Of a DNA stretch of 12,785 bases, positions 1 to 9,487 are shown in pieces; the stretch's first letter is position 1; each line of letters begins with the position of its first letter. A program made the translations under genes and the position numbers. Origin of the DNA: an uncultured Sphingomonas sp. (GTDB lineage Bacteria; Pseudomonadota; Alphaproteobacteria; Sphingomonadales; Sphingomonadaceae). Location: contig CAKTFL010000013.1 of the NCBI GenBank assembly GCA_934555855.1, forward strand, positions 1 to 12,785, written 5' to 3'. Below the pieces are notes generated by a model that saw nothing but the letters and a program-made list of their open reading frames with translations, had not been told where the DNA came from and made no database searches.

Positions 1-6
1 CTGCCT

Positions 7-14
7 TCCTCCCC
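7..14 (-). promoter_or_regulatory. Shine-Dalgarno of a leftward gene starting just outside the window
   Basis: Read on the minus strand, the last 14 bases of the window are GGGGAGGAAGGCAG, a very strong ribosome binding sequence. No start codon follows inside the window, so the start would lie within a few bases beyond the left edge at normal spacing. This agrees with the operator-like sites upstream at 145-182 and with the lack of any gene in 1-225. The identity of the gene cannot be seen. Confidence 0.55.
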
Positions 15-144
15 TGTTTACGGAGGCGTTCTCGCCCCTCGTTTCACGTCAGTCGGGTACAAATCGGCACCGGCCCGCAAGGGGCTGATGTCCGCATCCG
101 CACGCTATATCGTTCGTCTTTGCTGGCCTCAGGCTCACATGGTC

Positions 145-182
145 CGCAATCGTTTGTCAAATAAATTGTGCAACCGTTTGCA
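145..182 (-). promoter_or_regulatory. Two LacI-family-type operators overlapping a TTGACA box
   Basis: Bases 169-182 read TGCAACCGTTTGCA, a 14-bp near-palindrome with a central CG and one mismatched pair. It fits the general LacI/GalR-family operator pattern TGNAANCGNTNNCA. A second, weaker copy at 145-158 (CGCAATCGTTTGTC) shares the core GCAAnCGTTTG; the two centres are 24 bp apart. On the minus strand a perfect TTGACA lies at 155-160, inside the weaker copy, so a bound repressor would block it. No good -10 is visible 16-18 bp downstream of it. In sphingomonads and xanthomonads such sites often control sugar-uptake genes with TonB-dependent receptors; here that is inference, as the target gene lies outside. 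Confidence 0.45.
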
Positions 183-225
183 GAGTGGAAGCGGCAGGCA
201 TTCGATCGCCATCAAAACGCCCCGG

Positions 226-1332
226 TCAGGACGACGTGCGGTCGCCGTCGGGGGGGACGAACAGGGGTAGCGCCGATGCCTCGTCGCTGGCCGGCGCCTC
301 GAAGTTCGACACGGTGACGCCAACCAGGCGGATGCCCGTTTCGGGCGGGTAGATCGAGCGAACGAGGTCGAGGCTCGCCCGGTGAAGCAGTGCCCGGTCC
401 GCGACCGCGCCCGCATGGCTGCGGCTGCGGGTGATCTGGCGAAAGTCCTGGAACTTGATCTTCACGGTCACGGTCCGGCCGAATGCCTGGGCCTGTTCGC
501 ACCAGCCCCAGACATCGTCCGCCATGCGTAGCACGCCCGCCTCGATCTCCGCCGGATCGGTCAGGTCGCGGTTAAAGGTGGTCTCCGATCCCGACGACTT
601 GCGGACTCGGTTCGGGTTGACCGGCCGGTGATCCTCGCCCCGCGCGATGGCGTGGTACCAGCCGCCCGAGCTGCCGAAATGCTCCTCCAGAAAGGCGAGC
701 GACTTGGCGCGCAGGTCGGCCCCCGTCTCGATGCCCAGCCGCTTCATCTTCGCCGCGGTGACCGGCCCGACCCCGTGGAAGCGCGCGACCGGCAGCGTTT
801 CGACCCAGGCCTCGCCCATGCCCGGCGTGACGGCGAACTGGCCGTTGGGCTTGCGGTGATCGGAGGCGAGCTTGGCCAGGAACTTGTTGTACGACACGCC
901 GGCCGAGGCGGTGAGGCCCGTTTCCTCGAGGATGCGGGCGCGGATCGCCTTGGCGGTCGCCCAGGCGGTCGGCAGCCCCGCGCGGTTGTCGGTCACGTCC
1001 AGATACGCCTCGTCCAGCGACAGCGGCTGGATCAGCGAGGTATATTCGGCGAAGATCGCGTGGATCTGCCGCGAGACCGCCTTGTAGACATGGAATCTCG
1101 GCGGCACGAAGATCAGGTCGGGACAGCGGCGAAGCGCGGTGACCGAGGGCAGGGCGCTGCGGACGCCGAATGCCCTGGCCTCGTAGCTTGCCGCGGCGAC
1201 CACGCCCCGCGCGGCGGCATGGCCGACCGCCACCGGCCGGCCGCGCAGGGCCGGCTGGTCACGCTGTTCCACGGACGCGAAAAAGGCGTCCATGTCGACA
1301 TGGATGATCTTGCGAGTCGATCCGCCGCCCAT
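226..1332 (-). CDS. dinB: DNA polymerase IV (Y-family translesion polymerase)
   Basis: Error-prone translesion DNA polymerase that extends mismatched or damaged primer ends in the cytoplasm; 368 aa, normal for the family. The N-terminus carries KIIHVDMDAFFASVEQRD with metal-binding D13 and steric-gate F18. SLDEAYLDVT at about 105-114 supplies catalytic D107 and E108, matching D8, D103 and E104 of E. coli DinB. Palm, fingers, thumb and little-finger regions follow in the usual order. Near the C-terminus, ALPLF at about 354-358 resembles a beta-clamp binding motif. The ATG at 1332 has no Shine-Dalgarno and lies about 7 bp after a TATAGA -10, so the mRNA may be leaderless. A LexA box sits just upstream, so SOS control is likely. 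No terminator is evident after the stop. Confidence 0.96.
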   Translation of the reverse strand: MGGGSTRKIIHVDMDAFFASVEQRDQPALRGRPVAVGHAAARGVVAAASYEARAFGVRSALPSVTALRRCPDLIFVPPRFHVYKAVSRQIHAIFAEYTSLIQPLSLDEAYLDVTDNRAGLPTAWATAKAIRARILEETGLTASAGVSYNKFLAKLASDHRKPNGQFAVTPGMGEAWVETLPVARFHGVGPVTAAKMKRLGIETGADLRAKSLAFLEEHFGSSGGWYHAIARGEDHRPVNPNRVRKSSGSETTFNRDLTDPAEIEAGVLRMADDVWGWCEQAQAFGRTVTVKIKFQDFRQITRSRSHAGAVADRALLHRASLDLVRSIYPPETGIRLVGVTVSNFEAPASDEASALPLFVPPDGDRTSS

Positions 1333-1339
1333 CCGGCGG

Positions 1340-1369
1340 TCTATAGCAAGATTGGAACGAATAAGGAAC
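1340..1369 (-). promoter_or_regulatory. LexA (SOS) box and promoter of dinB
   Basis: On the minus strand GTTC-CTTATTC-GTTC occupies 1355-1369. This is an exact match to the alphaproteobacterial LexA operator GTTC-N7-GTTC, a direct repeat unlike the CTGT-N8-ACAG of E. coli. A TATAGA -10 lies at 1340-1345. At 17-bp spacing the -35 position (1363-1368) falls inside the LexA box, so repressor binding would occlude RNA polymerase. The start codon of dinB begins at 1332, about where transcription would start. The match to a known SOS gene makes chance unlikely. Confidence 0.85.
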
Positions 1370-1383
1370 GACGGATCCTGATC

Positions 1384-3198
1384 CTACGCCGCCGCGCCAC
1401 CCCGCGCCTGGGCCACATAGCCATCTACCCGCTGTTCGAGCACGTCGAGCGGCAGCGGGCCGCCGAGCAGCAGGGCATCGTGAAATCGGCCGAAATCGAA
1501 GCGCCCGCCCAGCGCCGCTCGCGCCTTGTCGCGCAGGCGCAGGATGGTCACCTTGCCGACCATGTAGCTGCACGCCTGTCCCGGCATGACGGCGTAGCGC
1601 TCGACCTCCTGGCCGGACAGCGAGATCGGATCGCCGTCGATGCCGGACAGCGTCTGCACAGCCTGTTCGCGGCTCCAGCGCCTGGCGTGGATGCCGGTGT
1701 CGACCACCAGCCGGCCCGAGCGGAGCAGCGCATCGTGGATATAGCCCAGCTCCCAGGCGGGCTGGTCGCGGTAGAAGCCCATCTCGTCGGCAAGCTGTTC
1801 GGCATACAGCGCCCAGCCCTCAACATAAGCACCGAAAAACAGCATCTTGCGATAGGTGGGCAGATCGGACTCGCGTTGCAGCGTGATCTGGAGATGGTGA
1901 CCGGGAACGCCCTCGTGAAAGGTCGTGGTCGGCATGAACCAGAACGGCGCCTCGGCCGTGTCGCGCAGGTTGAGCCAGTAGATGCCGGGCCGGGTGCCGT
2001 CGAGGCTGCCCTCGGTATAATGGGTGGAGGCGCCCGCCTCCGTCGCGGGCGGAATGCGGCGGATTTCCAGCGGCGTTCGGGGCAGCGTCGCGAAATAGGC
2101 GGGCAGGCGCTTCTCCATAGCCTGGACCAGCGCGTTGAGGTCGTCGATCTCTTTCGCCTTGCCCGCATCCGTATTCGGGTAAAGGTAGCGAGGGTCCTTG
2201 TAGAAGGCGGCATAGCGTTCGGCGACGCTGCCCTGGCTCATGCCCAGCCGGCGGAACAGCGTATCGGCGCGCGCGGACAGCTCGCGCGTCACCTCCAGGC
2301 CCATGCGATGCACCTCGTCAGGCGACAGGTCCGTTGTGGTCTGCGCGCGTAGGCTGGCCGCGTAATACGCCTCACCATCGGGCAGCCGCCACACGCCCGC
2401 GTCGTGAACCGCGCGCGGGCGGAACGACGCGAGCAGCGCCATCTGGCGGTCGAGCGCGGGAACGACCCGGTGCTCGTAGATCGCGCTCGCCCGTGTCTTC
2501 CAGTCGCCGGGAATCTTCTTTGCGGCGGCACGGGTAGCGAGCGAAGTGACGAGGCTGGACGAGGCGGCGGGCTGGCGGAGCACCTTCATCTGAGCGAGCG
2601 CGCCGTCGATCGCGAAATCGGGCGGGATCACGCCCAGACCAGCATCGTGGCGGGCGCGCTCCACCTCCTGATCCATCAGTCCGGCTAAAGCATCGAGGCG
2701 CGCCAGATACGCCTCCGCGTCGGCGACCGACTGCACGGGGTGCTGGCTGTCGAGGAAGTCGGGCACGCTGGCATAGGCGCCGTTCAGCTGGCTGAGCACA
2801 TAGGGGCTGCCAGCGCCGGTGCCGCCATAGCGGAAGCGGCGATTGGCCACATCCGTCGCCGCCAGATCGTACACCGCCGCGTCATAGTCGAGCACGCGGG
2901 CGGGGCTGAGCGCTGCGCGATCGATGCCGCGCAGACGCGCGAGCTGCGCGGTGACCGTGGCTTTCCGCCGGGCAATGGCGGCCAGCGATCCGTCGTCCAG
3001 CCGCGACCGGGCCACCTTGCGGTCACCCGTATCCAGTCCCAGCGAGGTGGCGGTCATCGGGCTGTCGTCCAGCGCCGTGTCCACGAACGCATCCAGCGTG
3101 GCGCTAAGCGCCGCATCGGCGCCGCCCGGGGCGGCGGCGGATCGGGCAGGAACCGCCAGGACAGCGGCAGAAGCGAGACAGAAATCGCGACGATTCAA
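1384..3198 (-). CDS. Tat-exported DUF885 family metallohydrolase (putative peptidase)
   Basis: A DUF885 family protein (604 aa), probably a zinc-dependent peptidase-like hydrolase of the periplasm; the substrate is unknown. The start has a twin-arginine motif (NRRDFCL) followed by a short hydrophobic stretch ending in AxA-like sites, so export by the Tat pathway is likely. The metal site is FHEGVPGHH with H428, E429, H434 and H435, followed by EGWALYAEQL around E460; both are hallmarks of the family. I chose TTG at 3198, third of three consecutive TTG codons, because GGAGG at 3207-3211 lies 8 nt upstream. The frame stays open to another TTG at 3252, but that would bury the Tat signal. The aldo/keto reductase gene ends 83 bp upstream; co-transcription is possible. 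Confidence 0.88.
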   Translation of the reverse strand: MNRRDFCLASAAVLAVPARSAAAPGGADAALSATLDAFVDTALDDSPMTATSLGLDTGDRKVARSRLDDGSLAAIARRKATVTAQLARLRGIDRAALSPARVLDYDAAVYDLAATDVANRRFRYGGTGAGSPYVLSQLNGAYASVPDFLDSQHPVQSVADAEAYLARLDALAGLMDQEVERARHDAGLGVIPPDFAIDGALAQMKVLRQPAASSSLVTSLATRAAAKKIPGDWKTRASAIYEHRVVPALDRQMALLASFRPRAVHDAGVWRLPDGEAYYAASLRAQTTTDLSPDEVHRMGLEVTRELSARADTLFRRLGMSQGSVAERYAAFYKDPRYLYPNTDAGKAKEIDDLNALVQAMEKRLPAYFATLPRTPLEIRRIPPATEAGASTHYTEGSLDGTRPGIYWLNLRDTAEAPFWFMPTTTFHEGVPGHHLQITLQRESDLPTYRKMLFFGAYVEGWALYAEQLADEMGFYRDQPAWELGYIHDALLRSGRLVVDTGIHARRWSREQAVQTLSGIDGDPISLSGQEVERYAVMPGQACSYMVGKVTILRLRDKARAALGGRFDFGRFHDALLLGGPLPLDVLEQRVDGYVAQARGGAAA

Positions 3199-3281
3199 CA
3201 ACAAGCCCTCCGGACGATGCCGGCACCGTACAGCGGGAGCCCCGCCGTGCAAGCGCCGTCAGGCGTCCGGCGGAGCGGTGT

Positions 3282-6768
<3,487 letters not shown>

Positions 6769-6976
6769 CCGATCGGGGCGGTGCCGCCGGGCGGGCTGCT
6801 CGCGACGTCGCTAGGGGGTTGCTCCTCCCACGACATTGACGGCAGCGTGGCGCGCATGGGCCTGGATATTTTCGATCAGTTTGGTCCGCGGGCTGTTGCA
6901 CGGGCTGGATGCCCGCCCAGCCGATATGCGGGTGGGGATGAAGTTGGGTACACACCACGCCCCCGAGACCAAACAG
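6769..6976. other. Gap with inverted repeats and a possible gene remnant
   Basis: No convincing gene lies in this 208-bp stretch between nrdJ and the GDT1-like gene, which run toward each other. It contains an 8-bp inverted repeat, GTTTGGTC (6879-6886) and GACCAAAC (6967-6974), and between its arms a 6-bp hairpin GGCTGG/CCAGCC near 6900-6922. On the minus strand one frame is open to a TAG at 6811-6813. It reads like a protein tail (VPNFIPTRISAG... NVVGGATP) but has clearly lower GC at third positions than the neighbours and no start of its own. A decayed gene end or a small repeat element are both possible. No rho-independent terminator with a T-tract is clear. Confidence 0.3.
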
Positions 6977-7543
6977 CTAGGCGAGGGCCAGCGCCTGCAC
7001 CGCCAGGATCGCCGCCGCGAGCAGAAAGAGGATGGCGATGCCGATCCGGACAGCGCGAAGCGGCAACGCCGCCCAGCCTGCCTCTCCGAGCATCGCCGCA
7101 GGGGCGATCGCCGCCAGTCCGCCGATCGTGGCGCCGGCCGCGGCCAGCCATGGCACCGGGCTGCGCGCGGCAAGCACCAGGACGACCAGCTGCACGCCGT
7201 CCCCGAACAGCAGGATGAACAGGCCGAGCGCGCTCGTTGCGAAGGCGCCCAGTCGCCAGCCCTCCAGCCGGTCGGGCGCCTTGACGGGCAGCAGCGCGCC
7301 GCCGCCCTGAAGCCCCAGCGCGAAGGCGAGCATCATCAGCCGGGCCTCCGGCGTCAGCATCGGCGCCAGCAGCCCACCCGCTACCGCCGCGAGCAGGCTC
7401 GCCGCGGTGAGCGCCAGCGCGGCGGCGGCGATGATCGTCGCCGGCCGGCGATACCGATCCGCCAGAATGGCCGCGAGCCGGGCGGGCGCATCGCCGATGC
7501 CTGCCAGCGCCGCCGCGACCAGCGCGGCCATCAGGGCGTCCAT
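6977..7543 (-). CDS. GDT1/TMEM165-like membrane protein with degenerate motifs
   Basis: A very hydrophobic inner-membrane protein (188 aa, six likely membrane segments) with the two-fold repeated layout of the GDT1/TMEM165 (UPF0016) family, whose members move Mn2+ or Ca2+ against protons. Each half of that family normally carries ExGD(K/R)T. Here the first is GIGDAP (G15 to P20) and the second LFGDGVQ (L112 to Q118). The glycine-aspartate pair survives, but both glutamates and both basic residues are gone. ALGLFILLFGD and the later PAAMLGE still match the family pattern. The start at 7543 lies 3 nt after the stop of the 103-aa gene, so the two are probably cotranscribed and translationally coupled; the Shine-Dalgarno is weak. 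The fold assignment is fairly safe, but the transport activity is in doubt. Confidence 0.75.
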   Translation of the reverse strand: MDALMAALVAAALAGIGDAPARLAAILADRYRRPATIIAAAALALTAASLLAAVAGGLLAPMLTPEARLMMLAFALGLQGGGALLPVKAPDRLEGWRLGAFATSALGLFILLFGDGVQLVVLVLAARSPVPWLAAAGATIGGLAAIAPAAMLGEAGWAALPLRAVRIGIAILFLLAAAILAVQALALA

Positions 7544-7546
7544 GGC

Positions 7547-7858
7547 TTATCCGGCGAGCCGGACCGAACGGGCGGCGGCATAAGCCTCGCAGGCGAGCAG
7601 GTCCTGCCGCTCCGACCGGACGGCCTCGGCAAGGATCGCAAGCCAGTCATGCACCAGCGTCCCGCGCTCGCCGCGCGACAGGGCCGAATCGAGGAAATGG
7701 GCGACGGTCACCGCCGGATTGAGGCCGTTGCGATGGGCGATGACCCGGATCGCATCGATGTCCGTCGCGATATCCTTCGGCCGGGCATGACGGGCGCGGC
7801 TGTCTACCGCGGCTATCCGAGTGAAGAGCTCGTCGCGTACATGGTCGAGATGCCCCAT
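7547..7858 (-). CDS. Small protein of unknown function upstream of the GDT1-like gene
   Basis: I do not recognise this 103-aa protein. It is soluble, without signal peptide or membrane segment, rich in alanine, arginine and histidine, and looks mostly helical. One cysteine is present, in LLACEAYAAA near the C-terminus. The gene is supported by a Shine-Dalgarno AGGAG (7867-7871) 8 nt before the ATG at 7858, by sphingomonad-like codon use, and by the 3-nt gap to the membrane protein gene after it. A 7-bp hairpin (7874-7895) lies directly upstream of the Shine-Dalgarno. The tight linkage suggests a role tied to the membrane protein, but nothing in the sequence says which. Confidence 0.7.
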   Translation of the reverse strand: MGHLDHVRDELFTRIAAVDSRARHARPKDIATDIDAIRVIAHRNGLNPAVTVAHFLDSALSRGERGTLVHDWLAILAEAVRSERQDLLACEAYAAARSVRLAG

Positions 7859-7873
7859 CGGTCCTGCTCCTAT

Positions 7874-7895
7874 CCCTTGCGGATTGTGGCAAGGG
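7874..7895 (-). promoter_or_regulatory. Hairpin next to the ribosome binding site of the 103-aa gene
   Basis: CCCTTGC (7874-7880) and GCAAGGG (7889-7895) form a perfect 7-bp stem with an 8-nt loop. In the leftward mRNA the stem ends two bases before the AGGAG at 7867-7871. It may modulate translation of the 103-aa and GDT1-like genes. No known riboswitch consensus is recognised; in particular I see no clear Mn riboswitch. Confidence 0.4.
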
Positions 7896-7935
7896 GTGGT
7901 TGACGTCGGGTTAATCGCCTTTCCAAGCCCTTCAG

Positions 7936-7964
7936 TTGACTTTTGAGCGATGCTGCGCCATGGG
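7936..7964 (+). promoter_or_regulatory. Possible rpmG promoter
   Basis: TTGACT at 7936-7941 is a good -35. Seventeen bases later lies CATGGG, a poor -10, at 7959-7964. The leader to rpmG would be about 55 nt, ending in AGGGA 8 nt before the ATG. The placement is reasonable but rests mainly on the -35. Confidence 0.35.
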
Positions 7965-8026
7965 GCTGCCCAATCGGGCGGTGGCGCTGGACGCCGCCGC
8001 TTTCTTGTTTTTTAGGGATTGGGCTC

Positions 8027-8194
8027 ATGGCCAAGCCGACCACCGTCAAGATCAAGCTCGTCAGCTCCGCCGACACCGGCTTCTTCTACGTCACCAAGAA
8101 GAACCCGCGCACCAAGACGGAGAAGCTGAGCTTCAGCAAGTACGACCCGATCGTGCGCAAGCACGTCGAGTTCAAGGAAGCCAAGATCAAGTGA
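8027..8194 (+). CDS. rpmG: 50S ribosomal protein L33
   Basis: Small basic protein of the large ribosomal subunit near the E site. It has 55 aa, the usual length, and reads [20 protein letters not shown] to the C-terminal [11 protein letters not shown]. It contains no cysteine, so it is the zinc-independent (C-minus) form. The ATG at 8027 has AGGGA (8014-8018) at 8-nt spacing. Frames starting further upstream at 7943 or 7936 only add unrelated residues. The gene stands alone, followed by a strong terminator at 8256-8287, so it is probably monocistronic. Confidence 0.97.
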   Translation: MAKPTTVKIKLVSSADTGFFYVTKKNPRTKTEKLSFSKYDPIVRKHVEFKEAKIK

Positions 8195-8255
8195 TCCGGC
8201 AGGGCTGACGCGCCGACCCGGCGCGCGGCCTGGTCCTGCCATGCTGATCCGTTGC

Positions 8256-8287
8256 AAGCGTCCGGCATCGTCTGCCGGGCGCTTTTC
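8256..8287 (+). terminator. Rho-independent terminator of rpmG
   Basis: AAGCGTCCGGCA (8256-8267) and TGCCGGGCGCTT (8273-8284) form a 12-bp stem with a single G-T pair and the loop TCGTC. The stem runs into a T-rich tail (TTTTCCTT). It lies 62 bp after the rpmG stop. A smaller GCGCCG-acc-CGGCGC hairpin at 8210-8224 precedes it. Confidence 0.85.
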
Positions 8288-8311
8288 CTTGTGAGCGGCA
8301 ACGGCCGTTCC

Positions 8312-8400
8312 GTGCGAAGGCGGTGCCGCTGGTCAGTTCCGCCTTCGTACAGCCCGCGCGAGGGGTAGCTCATCTATCTGAGCGAGTCGCGGTAAGCGAC
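8312..8400 (+). other. Consecutive hairpins, possibly a structured RNA or leader
   Basis: Three stem-loops follow each other. GTGCGAAGGCGG (8312-8323) pairs with CCGCCTTCGTAC (8339-8350) over 12 bp with one G-T pair and a 15-nt loop. GCTC-ATCTATCT-GAGC follows at 8368-8383. AGTCG-CGGTAAG-CGACT (8385-8401 area) has a 5-bp stem and a 7-nt loop. The last two, with TAGCTCA before them, resemble the D-arm and anticodon arm of a tRNA, but no T-arm or 3' acceptor strand follows. The stretch ends about 55 bp before the aspartyl protease gene and could be its leader or a small RNA. No known RNA family is recognised. Confidence 0.3.
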
Positions 8401-8456
8401 TGATCCTGAAGGGCGAACCGCTGGACATCGGCCCGGATCGGGCGCAATCTGGCGGA

Positions 8457-9392
8457 ATGCGCGGCATCATGCCCCTGTTGGTCGCCGTTGCGACCGCCGC
8501 CCCGGCCCAGGTCGCACCCGATCCGCCCCCGGTGGCGCCCGCGCTGCCGCAACCCGAGTCGCCGGGCGAGGATATCGCCTTCCTGCCGGTCGACGAGCGC
8601 ATGACGGTGCCCGTGCAGATCGCGGGGGCCGGGCCGTTCCGCTTCGTGATCGATACCGGCGCTCAGCGGACGGTGATCGGCCGCGAGCTTGCCGGCAGGC
8701 TTGGCCTTCCTGCCGGCGGCGATATCCGGCTGACCGCCATGACCGGCACCAGCAGCGTCCCGACCGTAGTCATTCCGTCGATCAGCATCAGCACGCTGGG
8801 CGGCAAGCGGATCCACGCACCTGCATTGGAAGAGCGGCATCTGGGCGCGTCGGGACTGCTGGGCATCGATTCGCTTCAGGGGCATAGCGTCGGTATCGAC
8901 TTTGATCGGCGGGTGATGGCTGTCACCCCGGCCACGCGCCGCCCCTCCCGCCTGCGCCGCGAACCCGGCGAGGTGGTGGTGCGCGCCCGCAGCCTGTTCG
9001 GCCAGCTCGTGGTCACGGACGCCTATGTCGGCGCGCAGCGGGTCCGGGTGGTGCTCGACACCGGCTCCTCCGTCACGATCGGCAACGAGGCGCTACGACG
9101 GCGCGTCGCGCGCAAGGGCGAGGCGGGGCAGCCGATTCACATGCTCAGCGTCACCGGCGAGACGCTGACCGCACCCTATGGCACCATCGCGCGGGTGAAG
9201 CTGGGGCCAGTCACGATCGAAAGCTTGCCGGTCGCCTTTTTCGACGTGACGCCGTTCGCCCGTTTCGGGCTGGCGGACAAGCCGGCGATGCTGCTCGGCA
9301 TGGACGCGCTGCGCCTGTTCCGCCGGGTCGACATCGATTTCGCGAACCGGGAGGTTCGCATGTTGCTGCCGCGAAACGTGCCGATGGGGTGA
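8457..9392 (+). CDS. Exported tandem retropepsin-like aspartyl protease
   Basis: A probable periplasmic aspartyl protease of 311 aa with two retropepsin-like domains in one chain. The start is a short signal peptide (hydrophobic LLVAVATAAPAQ) followed by a proline-rich linker to about residue 40. Domain 1 has FVIDTGAQ with D66 and later GLLGID near 133; domain 2 has VVLDTGSS with D201 and LLGMD near 279. Each half thus has the catalytic D-T-G and the hydrophobic-hydrophobic-glycine motif. Retroviral proteases must dimerise to bring two D-T-G loops together; here both could come from one polypeptide. Caulobacter PerP is a known periplasmic relative in broad terms. The ATG at 8457 was preferred over 8469 because it adds the basic n-region; neither has an ideal Shine-Dalgarno. 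The substrate is unknown. Confidence 0.85.
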   Translation: MRGIMPLLVAVATAAPAQVAPDPPPVAPALPQPESPGEDIAFLPVDERMTVPVQIAGAGPFRFVIDTGAQRTVIGRELAGRLGLPAGGDIRLTAMTGTSSVPTVVIPSISISTLGGKRIHAPALEERHLGASGLLGIDSLQGHSVGIDFDRRVMAVTPATRRPSRLRREPGEVVVRARSLFGQLVVTDAYVGAQRVRVVLDTGSSVTIGNEALRRRVARKGEAGQPIHMLSVTGETLTAPYGTIARVKLGPVTIESLPVAFFDVTPFARFGLADKPAMLLGMDALRLFRRVDIDFANREVRMLLPRNVPMG

Positions 9393-9405
9393 TGGAGTTT
9401 CGTTG

Positions 9406-9462
9406 AAAACTCGCGAATAGCGAGTTTTAGGGCCGGCACCGCAAAACGCCGCAGCGCGTTTT
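9406..9462. terminator. Pair of hairpins between convergent genes (bidirectional terminators)
   Basis: AAAACTCGC (9406-9414) and GCGAGTTTT (9420-9428) form a perfect 9-bp stem with the loop GAATA; the A-run and T-run make it usable from both sides. A second hairpin, AAAACGC (9443-9449) with GCGTTTT (9456-9462), has the same design. The first probably ends the protease transcript from the left and the second the kup transcript from the right. Confidence 0.75.
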
Positions 9463-9487
9463 CGAACAGCCCTTCAGCCCTCGCCCT

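Noticed and set aside
88..270. 60-aa plus-strand frame at the left edge
   Set aside because: No ribosome binding site, no recognisable protein, and it runs through the operator region into the antisense of dinB.
628..2352. 574-aa plus-strand open frame
   Set aside because: It is antisense to dinB and the DUF885 gene, both with clear family motifs. Its protein is arginine- and glycine-rich without a recognisable domain, as expected of a shadow frame in GC-rich DNA.
8360..8430. Complete tRNA gene
   Set aside because: A D-arm-like and an anticodon-like hairpin exist, but the T-arm, the matching acceptor strand, T33 and the D-loop GG are missing on both strands.
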